Below are positions 1-8,534 of a DNA stretch of 64,000 nt, piece after piece. A model generated the notes under the pieces. It saw only the letters and a program-made list of their open reading frames with translations. It made no database searches and was not told the origin of the DNA. The position numbers and the translations under genes are program-made. Origin of the DNA: Myxococcota bacterium (lineage in GTDB: Bacteria; Myxococcota_A; Polyangia; Palsa-1104; JAEUJZ01); the NCBI GenBank assembly GCA_025057315.1, contig JANWXW010000050.1:99308-163307 (forward strand), written 5' to 3'. The stretch's first letter is position 1. Every line of letters begins with the position of its first letter.

Positions 1-576
1 GCCTCTGTCTCCTCACCCCCCCCAGGGGCACCGGCACCGCCCCGCACCGTGCCTGCGGCCCAAGCACCGCCCCCCCCGTCGCCACCGGCTGTCTTTGTGC
101 CTGCGGCCCAGGCACCGCCCCCCCCGTCGCCCCCCGCAGCCTCTGTCGCGCCGCCTGCCGCCCCCCCGCGGGTCGAGGAGCCGCCTCCGGTGGAGGAGCC
201 ACCGGCGGTGCCCTCGCCTGCGCCCGCTGCGCCAGAGCCAGTTGCCGCGACGCCGCCCCCCGAGGCCCCGGAGTTGCCTCCCATTCCCCTTGCCCCGGAC
301 GCCCCGCTGCAGGAGCTCGTGCGCGTGGCACGCACAACCCCCAATGTCACCCAGTGCATCGAGCTGCTGCGCAGCCTGTCCGGCATCCGTCACTCGGCGG
401 TGATCAGCGCCTTCCGGCAGCACCTGTCCAGCCCCCACCCGGCCGTGCGGCAGGCGGCAGAGGAGGGGATGGTGTCCCTCTTTGGAGAGAACTGGAGCCG
501 TCCCCGCGACATCCCGCCGCCGGTGCAGCCACCACGCAGCGACGACGGAGGACGCGGCCCCCACGGTGCGTTCTGA
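1..576 (+). CDS. Pro/Ala-rich protein with small helical C-terminal domain (5' partial)
   Basis: The frame is open from the first base of the window, so the start lies outside. The visible part is a long Pro/Ala linker containing two near-identical 14-residue units (VPAAQAPPPPSPPA), then PVEEPP-type repeats. About 90 residues of normal composition follow, starting near PLQELVRVA. This C-terminal part looks all-helical, and its segment HPAVRQAAEEGMVSLFG resembles one HEAT-type repeat. The protein may tether a small HEAT-like domain to an upstream domain that is not visible. No family is recognised and function is unknown. Codon use is typical of the neighbours and the frame ends in TGA. Confidence 0.7.
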   Translation, partial: ASVSSPPPGAPAPPRTVPAAQAPPPPSPPAVFVPAAQAPPPPSPPAASVAPPAAPPRVEEPPPVEEPPAVPSPAPAAPEPVAATPPPEAPELPPIPLAPDAPLQELVRVARTTPNVTQCIELLRSLSGIRHSAVISAFRQHLSSPHPAVRQAAEEGMVSLFGENWSRPRDIPPPVQPPRSDDGGRGPHGAF

Positions 577-625
577 CCAGCTCCAGCTGGCCGCGGGGAC
601 ACCACCCAGGTGGGGCCCTGGGTCG

Positions 626-877
626 CTACCGCGACAGCCCCGGACCCAGGTGCTGGTGCGGCGTCACGTTCTGAAAGCGGGTGGGGCGCACCGACTTGCG
701 CACGCGCCGTCGCTTTCGTCGCCTGGGGCGGGCCGCGCGGTCCTGCTCGACCAGGCTCGGACCGCTCCCTGCCGGGGCAGGGGCCGGCAGGCAGATGGCC
801 AGGGGCTCGGGGGCCGCCACCAGCAGGAGCCAGAGCGCAATGACAGCAATGACAGATGGGTGCGTAGGATGCATCAT
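626..877 (-). CDS. possible small exported basic protein
   Basis: An 83-residue frame lies divergent to the cupredoxin gene. It begins with a hydrophobic stretch (VIAVIALWLLLVAA) that would pass as a signal peptide or membrane segment. A strongly basic segment (RPRRRKRRRVRK) follows. Two adjacent ATG codons could start it (877 or 874). No homologue family is recognised and no clear ribosome-binding site is seen. It may be a chance frame in a 312-base gap, so this is a weak call. Confidence 0.3.
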   Translation of the reverse strand: MMHPTHPSVIAVIALWLLLVAAPEPLAICLPAPAPAGSGPSLVEQDRAARPRRRKRRRVRKSVRPTRFQNVTPHQHLGPGLSR

Positions 878-888
878 TCCCCCCCAGC

Positions 889-1338
889 ATGAATCAACAC
901 AGAAGGCCCAAGCTGTGGTCCCTCTCACCTCGGCAGGGGGAGGGTGGGGCCATCAGGACCCCCCTGCTGCTGTCCATTTTGGTCGGCTCCCTGCTGGGCG
1001 CAGCCGCCTGCACCCGCAGGGCGGAGGAGCCAGAGCCACCCCCGCCTGCTCCCGATGGCGCCCCCCGTCGCGTCGAGGTGCGCGTCTCGAACATGGGCTA
1101 CACGCCGGCTCGGATCGTGGGCCGGCCCGGTGAGCGCTTGCAGCTGGTGTTCCACTACGACCAGAGTGCCGGCGAGTGCGGTCGCGAGGTGCTGCTGCCC
1201 CCGACGGCCGCGCCGCGCCGCCTGACCCTAAGCGCCCAGAGGCCCTCCGAGTCCACCGTGACGCTGCCGCCCAGCCGCGGTGAGCTGACCTTTACCTGCG
1301 GCATGAACATGCTCCGCGGTACCCTCGTGGTGCGCTAG
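889..1338 (+). CDS. cupredoxin-like lipoprotein
   Basis: 149 residues. A basic N-terminus is followed by a hydrophobic segment ending in GAAAC, a weak lipobox, so the protein is probably exported and lipid-anchored; the start could also lie closer to this segment. A Pro-rich spacer leads to a roughly 95-residue beta domain. It has NMGYTPARI near its start and the ending FTCGMNMLRGTLVV. That ending matches the plastocyanin-like domains (COG4633/cupredoxin_1 type) found with copper and heavy-metal handling proteins, where Cys and Met serve as metal ligands. Copper binding is inferred; no transporter gene is adjacent. Confidence 0.75.
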   Translation: MNQHRRPKLWSLSPRQGEGGAIRTPLLLSILVGSLLGAAACTRRAEEPEPPPPAPDGAPRRVEVRVSNMGYTPARIVGRPGERLQLVFHYDQSAGECGREVLLPPTAAPRRLTLSAQRPSESTVTLPPSRGELTFTCGMNMLRGTLVVR

Positions 1339-1464
1339 CCTCACGGCCCCCGGCCCGATCTGCCTCCAGCGGGGGCGGTTGGCGGCAAGAGGCCCTGCCG
1401 CCCCAGCAGGCTCCCCGCCAGCCCACCATCGCCCGCGCCCCAGGGAGGGAACGCAGGCGACCGT

Positions 1465-1480
1465 GTTCACCCCTGTGAAC
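1465..1480. promoter_or_regulatory. perfect 6-4-6 inverted repeat
   Basis: GTTCAC and GTGAAC are separated by CCCT. The symmetry and length fit a dimeric regulator site, but no regulator gene is adjacent and the function is inferred only. Confidence 0.3.
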
Positions 1481-1609
1481 TCCGAGCCGGCTCGGCGGCA
1501 GCGGGTGGGCCCCCTTCGCGCAGCCCGGCGCGCCCGCTGGAGGCGCCCTGGCCAAGTGCCTCCCGAACATGCGGCGGGAGCAAGGGCCCTGGCGCCGGGG
1601 GCTCGCTGA

Positions 1610-1659
1610 CCCCCCTGCACCCTGCAGGATAGGGTCTGTGACCCTGTTGTGCAGGGGGG
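1610..1659. repeat. nested inverted repeat (11-bp outer stem)
   Basis: CCCCCCTGCAC at 1610-1620 pairs perfectly with GTGCAGGGGGG at 1649-1659. Inside it, AGGGTC (1631-1636) pairs with GACCCT (1640-1645) around a 3-base loop, and CCTGCAGG at 1621-1628 is a palindrome. The RNA would form a long two-tier hairpin. There is no T-run, so it is not a typical intrinsic terminator. It could be an RNA-level control or processing element. Confidence 0.45.
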
Positions 1660-1781
1660 GCGACCCTGTGAGCCATGCGCCGGCAAGTCCCTGTCGAACG
1701 GGATGCCGGAGGCGGGGTGGGTTGACCCCCGCTGCACCGGGCAGGTTCCAGCCCCGATGCGCAAATGCAGGTGACTTGGAC

Positions 1782-1787
1782 TACGAT
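1782..1787 (+). promoter_or_regulatory. -10-like hexamer 6 nt before ATG
   Basis: TACGAT ends six bases before the ATG at 1794. No ribosome-binding site is visible between them. It fits the window-wide pattern of -10-like elements abutting start codons, which predicts a leaderless transcript. No good -35 was found. Confidence 0.3.
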
Positions 1788-1793
1788 GTGCGC

Positions 1794-4175
1794 ATGCCTG
1801 TGGGCGGCCGGCGCAGCTGGCTCGTTCTGTTCTTCCCCGCAGCGCTGGCCGGGTCGCTCGCCAGCCCGACGGCGCGGGCCACGGTGTTGCCCGATCGCGG
1901 TGAGCTGCCCCCGCCCACCGTGGTGGTGCTGCAGGCGGCCGACGTGGCGGCGCTGGGGCCAGGGGTGCGCGCGCGCGCCGGCGACTACCGTCTGGAGTAC
2001 GGCACGGTGGCTTTTCTGGTTGCCCGGCCGGGTCCTGGTCGGCGCGAGGGCGGCACGCTGGTGGATGTGGTCCAGCTCTTTCCCTGGCCGCGGCGGTTGG
2101 GGCTGGGACAACTTGCCCCGCTGGTGGCCGGACGGGAACCGGTGTGGCTGGACGCCACCGTGTCGCGGAGCCAGGAGCTGGCGGTGGTGCAGGTGGAGGG
2201 CCACGACGGCGCGGACCCCCATCTCAAGGTCCGCACGCAGTACCAGGTCGGGCCGGCGCTGCGCACCGGCGACGCGCTGCGCATCGTGACCACCGTGCAG
2301 GGCGGGGCCGGCGTGCAGCTGGAGCTCGGGGATCTGCTGCGCTGGGGCGAGCTGCACCGCTTTGTTCCGGGCGGCGGATTCGCTGGACCCTCGTCGCGGG
2401 CGCTGCGCCTGGTGGAGGGGCTAGGCCCGGGCGGGGCGCTGCTCTACCTGCCGGGTGGCGGGGCGCTGGGGGCCACCAGCGGTGGCCAGGTGGTCGAGCG
2501 GGGCGGCCCTGGCTGGTCGGAGCTCGTTGCGCCGGCGCTGCGCTCCGGTGCCAGCGTGAGCTACCGTCGCATGCTGCATGTGCCGACAGAGCCGGGCCGC
2601 ATCCTGTGTGACCGCGAGGTGGTGCCAGGGGCACGCGTGCCGGTGCGTGGCACGGTGCGAGACCCGGCGGGCGAGGTGCCACGGGCCGTGGTGGTCCTGG
2701 AGCGGCCTGGGGGCGAGGCGCTGGCCGCAACAGTTGCGGATGCCCAGGGGCGCTTTTCCCTGTGCGCGCCGGCGCCCGGCACCTTTCACCTGCGCGTCGA
2801 GGGGGCAGGCCGGGCCCTGTCTGCACCTCGCCCGCTCCAGCTCGGCCCAGCTGGCGTGCTCGATCTGGACGTGCTGCTGCCCCGGCCAGCCCGGCTGCGG
2901 GTTGGGCTGCGCGAGGGGGCGGGGGGCCGCGCTGCGCCGGGTCGGCTGAGCATCCAGCCGCTCGACGGTGTGCCGGGGCGTGCGGTGGCCTCGGGCGAGC
3001 TGCCGGCATGGCTGGAAGGGGACCTGGCCCGCATCGCCCTGCCCGAGGGGGAGGCAGACCTGACGTTGCCGCCGGGCCGGTACCGCGTCACGGCCTCGCG
3101 GGGTCCGTTCTACGAGCTTTCGGCGCAGGAGGTGGCCCTGCGTGCCGGAGAGGAACGGAGGCTGCAGCTGACGCTGCGCCGCGGGGTGCCGGAGGCGGAC
3201 CTGCAGGGCATCCGCTGCCTGGCCCTGGCCGTGCTGCCACCGGGGCGCGAGACGGCGGCAGCGGCGCGGGCAGAGGGGCTGGACCTGCTGCTGGTGGAGG
3301 CGGGTGGGCGCTCCGAGGGAGATATCGCAACGGTGGCGGCGGTGCAGGCGCAGGCGGCAGGCGGGGGGGCGCTGCTGGCCTTCCCGCTGGGGGGGGCCAG
3401 AGCTCCCGCGCCGCTGCAGGCCGCCACGCCGGCGGCGCTGGCCGAGGCCCTGCGCCGTCTGCCTGGCGAGGGTGGTGAGCCGCCCCTGGTGGTGGGGGAT
3501 GCGGCGGCCGCGGGGGTGCAGCTGGACGCGGTGGCGCTCTGGAGCGGGCCGACCCCCTCGGCTGCGGCGCTGCGCGCGTGGCTGGAGCAGATGGACCGGT
3601 CCTGGCCCGTGCCCGCGGTCACCGGGGTCCCGCTGCGCAGCCCGCCGCTGCTGGCCGGCAGCCCACGGACCTGCTTTGCCGCCCCCTCGGCCGGGGGGCT
3701 GCGGTCTGCGGGGGCCCAGCTGCGCGCTGCGCTCCGTCGCGGCGACCTGGTGCTGACCAACGGTCCCTGGCTGCAGGTGCGCGCCAACGGCGCCTCCCCC
3801 GGGCAGGTGGCTGCGGCACCGGACGGCCAGGTGACGGTGGCCGTGACCGTGCTGGCGGCTGGCTTCGTGGATGTGCGCGAGCTGGAGGTATGGGTTGGCT
3901 CGCGTCGCGCCGCCGCGGTGCCGGTGCCCCCCACAGGCACCGCCCTGCGCTACCGCGGGGCCCTGCGGGTCACGGTGGACCGCGATGCGCCACTGGTGGT
4001 GGTGGTGCGTGGCAACCGGCCGCTGGGCCCCCTGCAGCCTGGCGCCGCTCCCCTGGCCCTGACCAGCCCGGTGCTGGTGGACCGCGACGGGGACGGGCGC
4101 TACCGGCAGGCTGCCCCTGGGACTCTGGAGGGGGGCCTGCAGCTTCCACGACCCCCGCGCCCAGACTCGCCATGA
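1794..4175 (+). CDS. secreted CehA/McbA-like protein, probable pseudo-enzyme
   Basis: 793 residues from the ATG at 1794, chosen because it opens directly into a signal peptide (hydrophobic WLVLFFPAALAGSLA). Residues about 282-345 look like a carboxypeptidase-regulatory-like beta domain (VRGTVRDPAGEVPRAVVVLE). The last 140 residues carry the hallmarks of CehA/McbA metallohydrolases: LTNGPW near 654, a beta domain with ELEVWVGS, and a C-terminal VDRDGDGRY near 762. The region between (about 470-620) sits where that family has its PHP metallohydrolase domain, but the usual His and Asp metal ligands (HxH, DHN) are absent. It is therefore predicted to be non-catalytic. Its stop overlaps the start of the next gene (ATGA), so the pair is translationally coupled. 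Confidence 0.7.
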   Translation: MPVGGRRSWLVLFFPAALAGSLASPTARATVLPDRGELPPPTVVVLQAADVAALGPGVRARAGDYRLEYGTVAFLVARPGPGRREGGTLVDVVQLFPWPRRLGLGQLAPLVAGREPVWLDATVSRSQELAVVQVEGHDGADPHLKVRTQYQVGPALRTGDALRIVTTVQGGAGVQLELGDLLRWGELHRFVPGGGFAGPSSRALRLVEGLGPGGALLYLPGGGALGATSGGQVVERGGPGWSELVAPALRSGASVSYRRMLHVPTEPGRILCDREVVPGARVPVRGTVRDPAGEVPRAVVVLERPGGEALAATVADAQGRFSLCAPAPGTFHLRVEGAGRALSAPRPLQLGPAGVLDLDVLLPRPARLRVGLREGAGGRAAPGRLSIQPLDGVPGRAVASGELPAWLEGDLARIALPEGEADLTLPPGRYRVTASRGPFYELSAQEVALRAGEERRLQLTLRRGVPEADLQGIRCLALAVLPPGRETAAAARAEGLDLLLVEAGGRSEGDIATVAAVQAQAAGGGALLAFPLGGARAPAPLQAATPAALAEALRRLPGEGGEPPLVVGDAAAAGVQLDAVALWSGPTPSAAALRAWLEQMDRSWPVPAVTGVPLRSPPLLAGSPRTCFAAPSAGGLRSAGAQLRAALRRGDLVLTNGPWLQVRANGASPGQVAAAPDGQVTVAVTVLAAGFVDVRELEVWVGSRRAAAVPVPPTGTALRYRGALRVTVDRDAPLVVVVRGNRPLGPLQPGAAPLALTSPVLVDRDGDGRYRQAAPGTLEGGLQLPRPPRPDSP

Positions 4176-6478
4176 GGACGGCTCACCTGCTCTCTCTGCT
4201 GCTCCTGGTCGGCCCCGCCTCTGCCTCGCGCCCCGTGGGCACGGCGTCCCCCTGGGTCGCCGCCTCTGGTCCGCGCCTGCTGGTGGGCGCTCTGTCCGGT
4301 CCCCAGCCAGGGGTGCCTGCCGAGGAGGTCGCGCGGCGCTACTTGGAAGGCCTGCGCCGGCAGGGGCTGCCCTGGGTGCCGCAGGAGCTGGGGCCGGCCC
4401 AGGGCAGTGCGGTCGGGCCAGGGCAGGTGCTGCGCTGGCCGCAGCAGCATCGCGGGCTGCCGGTGCGGGGCGGCGAGCTGTCGGTGCGCGTGACCGCCGA
4501 TGGTCGCATCGTGCGGCTGGTGCGCGAGGTGCTGGAGGCAGCGGCCCTGGTGGCGCTGGACCCCCGGCCGCAGGTGCCAGCTGAGGCCGCCATGCAGGCG
4601 GTGGCGGCGCTGGAGCGGGGGACGGTGGGGCCGCCGGCACTGGAGATCGACCAGGAGACGGGCCGGCCGGTGTGGGCCGTGCCGTGTCTGGACGGAGCGC
4701 GGCTGGAAAACGCCATCTACCTGGTGGATGCGCACACGGGGCAGCTGCTGCGCCGCATCGAGCAGCTGCGCTTTGCAGACTGGTTTCGGGTGTTTCGGCC
4801 GAGCCCGGCGGTGCGCTCGGAGCCAGAGCGGGCGCTGCTGCCGGGCGGCGGGCTGTTTTCGCCGCTGGCCCACATGCCGCGGTGGCTCACCGGGCAGCTG
4901 CTGCGCGCCACCAGCTGCATCGACGAGGGCACGAGCCGCCCGGTGCCGGGCCTGAGCGGGAGCGTGCACCTGTGCGTGCCGCGGCAACTGGCTGCGGCAG
5001 ACGCCGAGGGGAACTACGATGCGTTCGAGCCGCTTGTGGGTGACCGCGATGGCCGCTGCCCGCACCGTGACGATGCCCAGCCGAACCGGTTTGCCGAGGC
5101 GCACATGTACTGGCATGCCGCTGCCATCTACGATCGCTTTCGCCAGCTGTATGCCGGGCTGGGTCAGGCCGACGTTCGCCTGCGCATCTCCACCGGCGCG
5201 AATCCACAGCCGCTGGGCATGGTGGCCAACCTGTGCATTCCCGACACGGACCACCCGGGGGATGTGACGCGGCCGCTGCGCCCGCTGGACAACGCGTTCT
5301 TCTCGCCGGGTGGGCAGGGCGGCTTCAATGAGGTGCTGACGGGCCAGCAGGGCGATGCGCTGGGCTTTGGCATGGGCACGCGCGCCGCCTTCGCGCTGGA
5401 CGGCGACGTCATCTACCATGAGTTTACGCACGCGGTGGTGCACTCGCGCGGCCGCCTGACCGCCCAGATCGTCGAGGACGACCACGGCCTGAGCACCGAT
5501 CCGGGCGCGATCAACGAGGCCCTGGCAGACTACTTCTCGTCGGCGCTGGCGGGAGACGGCGCGGTGGGCGAGTATGCGGGGCGCAACTTCTCCCTGGCCG
5601 GGGGGCTGCGAAACCTGGACAACCGCGACCACTGCAGCGACGACCGCATCGGCCAGATTCACCACGACTCCCAGTCCTTTTCTGGGGCGCTGTGGCAGGC
5701 GCGGCGGCACGTGGCGAGCCCTCCGGAGCAGGGGGGAGCTGCGGCCCGCCGGCGAGACGTCTTTGACCAGGCGGTGCTGGCGGCGCTGGAAGGCAGCGGA
5801 CCGCGCCCCTCCATGACCGAGATGGCAGAGTTGGTGCTTCAGGAAGTCGCCCTGCGGGCGGATCAGCTCGGCCCCGCTGCCCAGGCGCAGGTGGAGGCCG
5901 CCTTTGTGGCGCACGGCATCCTGCCCGCCTGCGATCGGGTGATCCGGGGGATGCGGCCCAAGCCGCTGCTGTGCTTGGACGGGATTGAGGGGCGCGGGGG
6001 GCGAACGCGCCGGGCCGGGCACGTGCAGTGGCGCATCGAGGTGCCGGCCACGGCCGATGGGCTGCTGGTGGAGCTGGAGGCCAGCTCGGGCGGCTGCGCG
6101 GGCCCGGGGCTGTTCAGGATGCCACCGCCTCCGCTGCTGCAGCTGGCGGTGGCCGCGGGCGAGGCGCCCATCCGCTGGCAGCGCGACGAGGGCTCATACG
6201 ACGAGCTGGTGATGCTGGAGCAAGAGGGGCCGCGCTGGCGGGGGCAGGTGCCGGTGCGTCCTGGCGTCTACCACGTGATGGTTGTGAATGCAGGCGGCAG
6301 CGCCATCGGGCGCAACATCCGCTTCTCCCTGCGCTGCCAAGGGGCCGGTCGTTGCCAAGAGGCGGGGGAAGCCCCTGGGTGCGGCTGCCGCATGGGGGGC
6401 GTGTCCGGGGGACCCAGCGGCGCCTGGCTGGTGGCTGTCGGCATGCTTGGCCTGCGGCGTCGCCGGCGTCCGGTCTGA
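4172..6478 (+). CDS. secreted zinc metalloprotease (M36/M4 type) with MYXO-CTERM-like tail
   Basis: 768 residues from the ATG at 4172. A signal peptide (HLLSLLLLVGPASAS) is followed by an N-terminal propeptide-like region of about 240 residues. The catalytic core has HEFTH at 416-420 (zinc ligands H416 and H420, general base E417) and a downstream glutamate in NEALADYF (E449) as third ligand, the arrangement of fungalysin and thermolysin-like proteases. A further beta domain follows. The end has a Cys pair (GCGC near 736), a short hydrophobic stretch and RRRRRP. This resembles the MYXO-CTERM sorting signal of myxobacterial surface proteins. It should be exported, anchored or processed at the surface, and degrade or activate extracellular protein. 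It is coupled to the CehA-like gene by a 4-base overlap. Confidence 0.85.
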   Translation: MRTAHLLSLLLLVGPASASRPVGTASPWVAASGPRLLVGALSGPQPGVPAEEVARRYLEGLRRQGLPWVPQELGPAQGSAVGPGQVLRWPQQHRGLPVRGGELSVRVTADGRIVRLVREVLEAAALVALDPRPQVPAEAAMQAVAALERGTVGPPALEIDQETGRPVWAVPCLDGARLENAIYLVDAHTGQLLRRIEQLRFADWFRVFRPSPAVRSEPERALLPGGGLFSPLAHMPRWLTGQLLRATSCIDEGTSRPVPGLSGSVHLCVPRQLAAADAEGNYDAFEPLVGDRDGRCPHRDDAQPNRFAEAHMYWHAAAIYDRFRQLYAGLGQADVRLRISTGANPQPLGMVANLCIPDTDHPGDVTRPLRPLDNAFFSPGGQGGFNEVLTGQQGDALGFGMGTRAAFALDGDVIYHEFTHAVVHSRGRLTAQIVEDDHGLSTDPGAINEALADYFSSALAGDGAVGEYAGRNFSLAGGLRNLDNRDHCSDDRIGQIHHDSQSFSGALWQARRHVASPPEQGGAAARRRDVFDQAVLAALEGSGPRPSMTEMAELVLQEVALRADQLGPAAQAQVEAAFVAHGILPACDRVIRGMRPKPLLCLDGIEGRGGRTRRAGHVQWRIEVPATADGLLVELEASSGGCAGPGLFRMPPPPLLQLAVAAGEAPIRWQRDEGSYDELVMLEQEGPRWRGQVPVRPGVYHVMVVNAGGSAIGRNIRFSLRCQGAGRCQEAGEAPGCGCRMGGVSGGPSGAWLVAVGMLGLRRRRRPV

Positions 6479-6533
6479 GCGCCAGCTGGGGCCGCTTCAG
6501 GAGCTGGGGGCGAGCAGTTGGGTGCAACACGGC

Positions 6534-6539
6534 TACAAT
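6534..6539 (+). promoter_or_regulatory. -10-like hexamer 5 nt before ATG
   Basis: TACAAT (five of six bases of TATAAT), preceded by GGC, ends five bases before the ATG at 6545. No ribosome-binding site intervenes, so a leaderless mRNA is predicted. No matching -35 was found. Confidence 0.35.
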
Positions 6540-6544
6540 GGGGC

Positions 6545-8476
6545 ATGGCCGAGCTTCGCCGCACCACGTGCAACCGCGACTGCCCCGATGCGTGCAGCAT
6601 CCTGGCCACGGTCGAGCAGGGTCGCGTCACCCGCCTGGCGGGCGATCCGGATCATCCGGTGACCCAGGGGTTTTTGTGCTATCGCACAAGCCACTTTCTG
6701 CAGACGCAGTACGCTCCCGATCGGTTGCGCACGCCGCTGCTGCGCCGTGGCGATACGCTGGTACCGGTCAGCTGGGACGAGGCGCTCGATGTGGCTGCAG
6801 AGCGCCTGCTGCGCATTCGGGCCGAGTCGGGCCCGGCCGCCATCTTTCACTACCGCAGCGGGGGGTCGTTGGGCCTGCTGAAGCTGGTGGTGGACTACTT
6901 CTTTGAGCTGTTTGGGCCCGTGACGATCAAACGCGGCGACATTTGCAGCGGGGCTGGGGATGCGGCCCAGCAGCTGGACTTCGGCGAGGAGGACAGCCAC
7001 GACCTGTTTGACCTGGAACAGGCGCGGCACATCCTGCTGTGGGGCAAGAACGTCGCTGTCTCTGGACCGCACCTTATCCCGGTGCTGCGGCGTGCTCGAG
7101 AGCGGGGCGCCCGCCTGGTGCTCATCGATCCGGTGCACCACCGCACGGTGGGCCTGTGCGAGCGGTTCATCCAGCTGCGGCCGGCTGGCGACTTTGCCCT
7201 CGCGATGGCGGTGGCCCAGGTGCTGTTCCAGCGCGGGTGGGTGGATCCGGAGGCGGAGCGCTACTGCGACCATCTGGATCGCTTTGGCGCGCTGTGCCAG
7301 TCGCGGACGCTGTCGGACTGGTGCCAGGAGGCCGACGTGACGCCCGAGGAGGCCATCGATCTGGCTGCGCGGCTCAGCGACCGGCCAGCTGCCATCCTGG
7401 TGGGCTGGGGCATGGCGCGCCGGAGAATCGGCGGGGCCATCGTGCGTGCGCTGGATGCGCTGGGGGCCATCAGCGGCAACCTCGGCATCTCCGGCGGTGG
7501 GGTGTCCTACTACTTCAAGCGGCGTGGCGCCTTCGATACCTCGTTTGTGCGCGGCGCGGCGGTGGCGCCGCGGACGGTGTGCGAGCCGCTGTTGGGTGCG
7601 GAGGTGCTGCGCATGGCGGACCCGCCCATCCGCGCCATCTGGATCACGGCGGGCAATCCGGTGGCCATGCTGCCGGAGTCGCTGACCGTGCAGGAGGCGC
7701 TGCGCACGCGGGAGTTTGTGGTGGTGGTGGATAGCTTTTTAACGGACACGGCGCGTCTGGCGCACCTGGTGCTGCCGACCACGACGCTGCTGGAGGCGGA
7801 CGACCTGCTCGGGGCCTACGGGCACCACTATCTGGGTGTGGCCCGGCCGGTGGTCCCGCCCCCCGAGGGGGTGCGCAGCGATCTTGAGATTGTCCAGGCG
7901 CTGGCGGCCCGCGTGGGTCTTGGCGACGCGCTGGCCGGGGATGCGGCGGCGTGGAAGCGGCGGCTGCTGGCTCCCAAGCTCGGTCCCCATGGGGTGACCC
8001 TGGAGGACCTGGAGCGGGGCGCGGTGCGCAACCCGCTGGCTCCCCGCATTCTGTTTGCTGACCGGACCTTTCCGACGCCCACCGGCCGGGTCAATCTGAT
8101 CTGCGAGGCGCCCCCTGCGGGGCCTGCTCCGCCGCCGGACTACCCCCTGTGGCTGCTGTCACTGTCGACGGAGTGGTCGCAGGCATCGCAGTGGGCGCGG
8201 CCCGTGCATGGGCCGGCCCAGGTCACGGTGCACCCGGCGGCTGCCGGCGGTCTGCCCGATGGAGCGCTGGCCCGGCTGGAGTCGCAGGTCTCGTCGATGA
8301 TCGTGCGTGTGCGGCACGATCCGCGGCAGCGTCGCGACGTGGCGATTGTGCCCAAGGGGGGCCACCTTCGCGACGGCCGATGCGCCAATGCCCTCATCCG
8401 TGCTGCCACTACGGACCTAGGGGAGGGGGGGGCGCTCTACGATGAGCGCGTGCGGATTGTCCCGCTGGCGCCGTAG
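6545..8476 (+). CDS. molybdopterin-dependent oxidoreductase (DMSO reductase family)
   Basis: 643 residues. The N-terminus carries the [4Fe-4S] motif C9-x3-C13-x3-C17-x27-C45, typical of the catalytic subunit of bis-MGD enzymes. C134 (in GDICSGAG) lies where the family usually places its molybdenum-ligating residue. The middle and C-terminal parts (WGKNVAVSGPH, WITAGNPVAMLP, and a beta-barrel end with VTVHPAAA) fit the MGD-binding folds. There is no Tat signal, so it should be cytoplasmic. The substrate cannot be told; formate or thiosulfate/polysulfide-like relatives share this layout. No partner electron-transfer or membrane subunit lies nearby. The start was chosen at MAELRRTTC, close to the cluster motif as in the family. 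Confidence 0.88.
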   Translation: MAELRRTTCNRDCPDACSILATVEQGRVTRLAGDPDHPVTQGFLCYRTSHFLQTQYAPDRLRTPLLRRGDTLVPVSWDEALDVAAERLLRIRAESGPAAIFHYRSGGSLGLLKLVVDYFFELFGPVTIKRGDICSGAGDAAQQLDFGEEDSHDLFDLEQARHILLWGKNVAVSGPHLIPVLRRARERGARLVLIDPVHHRTVGLCERFIQLRPAGDFALAMAVAQVLFQRGWVDPEAERYCDHLDRFGALCQSRTLSDWCQEADVTPEEAIDLAARLSDRPAAILVGWGMARRRIGGAIVRALDALGAISGNLGISGGGVSYYFKRRGAFDTSFVRGAAVAPRTVCEPLLGAEVLRMADPPIRAIWITAGNPVAMLPESLTVQEALRTREFVVVVDSFLTDTARLAHLVLPTTTLLEADDLLGAYGHHYLGVARPVVPPPEGVRSDLEIVQALAARVGLGDALAGDAAAWKRRLLAPKLGPHGVTLEDLERGAVRNPLAPRILFADRTFPTPTGRVNLICEAPPAGPAPPPDYPLWLLSLSTEWSQASQWARPVHGPAQVTVHPAAAGGLPDGALARLESQVSSMIVRVRHDPRQRRDVAIVPKGGHLRDGRCANALIRAATTDLGEGGALYDERVRIVPLAP

Positions 8477-8534
8477 CGCCGCGCCAGAAGAGAAAAGTTT
8501 GCTCACAGCTGTTGTCAGTCGGATCCTGCAGGGG

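Larger units (their letters stand above)
1339..1793. other. 455-base gene-free stretch with strong dyads
   Basis: No convincing gene is seen between the cupredoxin gene and the next coding start. The stretch holds a 6-4-6 dyad at 1465-1480, a 10-base palindrome at 1484-1493 (GAGCCGGCTC) and a nested hairpin at 1610-1659. An open frame upstream of 1794 in the phase of the next gene has poor composition and is taken as non-coding. Confidence 0.5.

Noticed and set aside
2421..4640. A 739-codon minus-strand frame
   Set aside because: It is antisense to the CehA-like gene and the protease gene, with Ala/Pro/Arg-rich composition and no domain-like segments.
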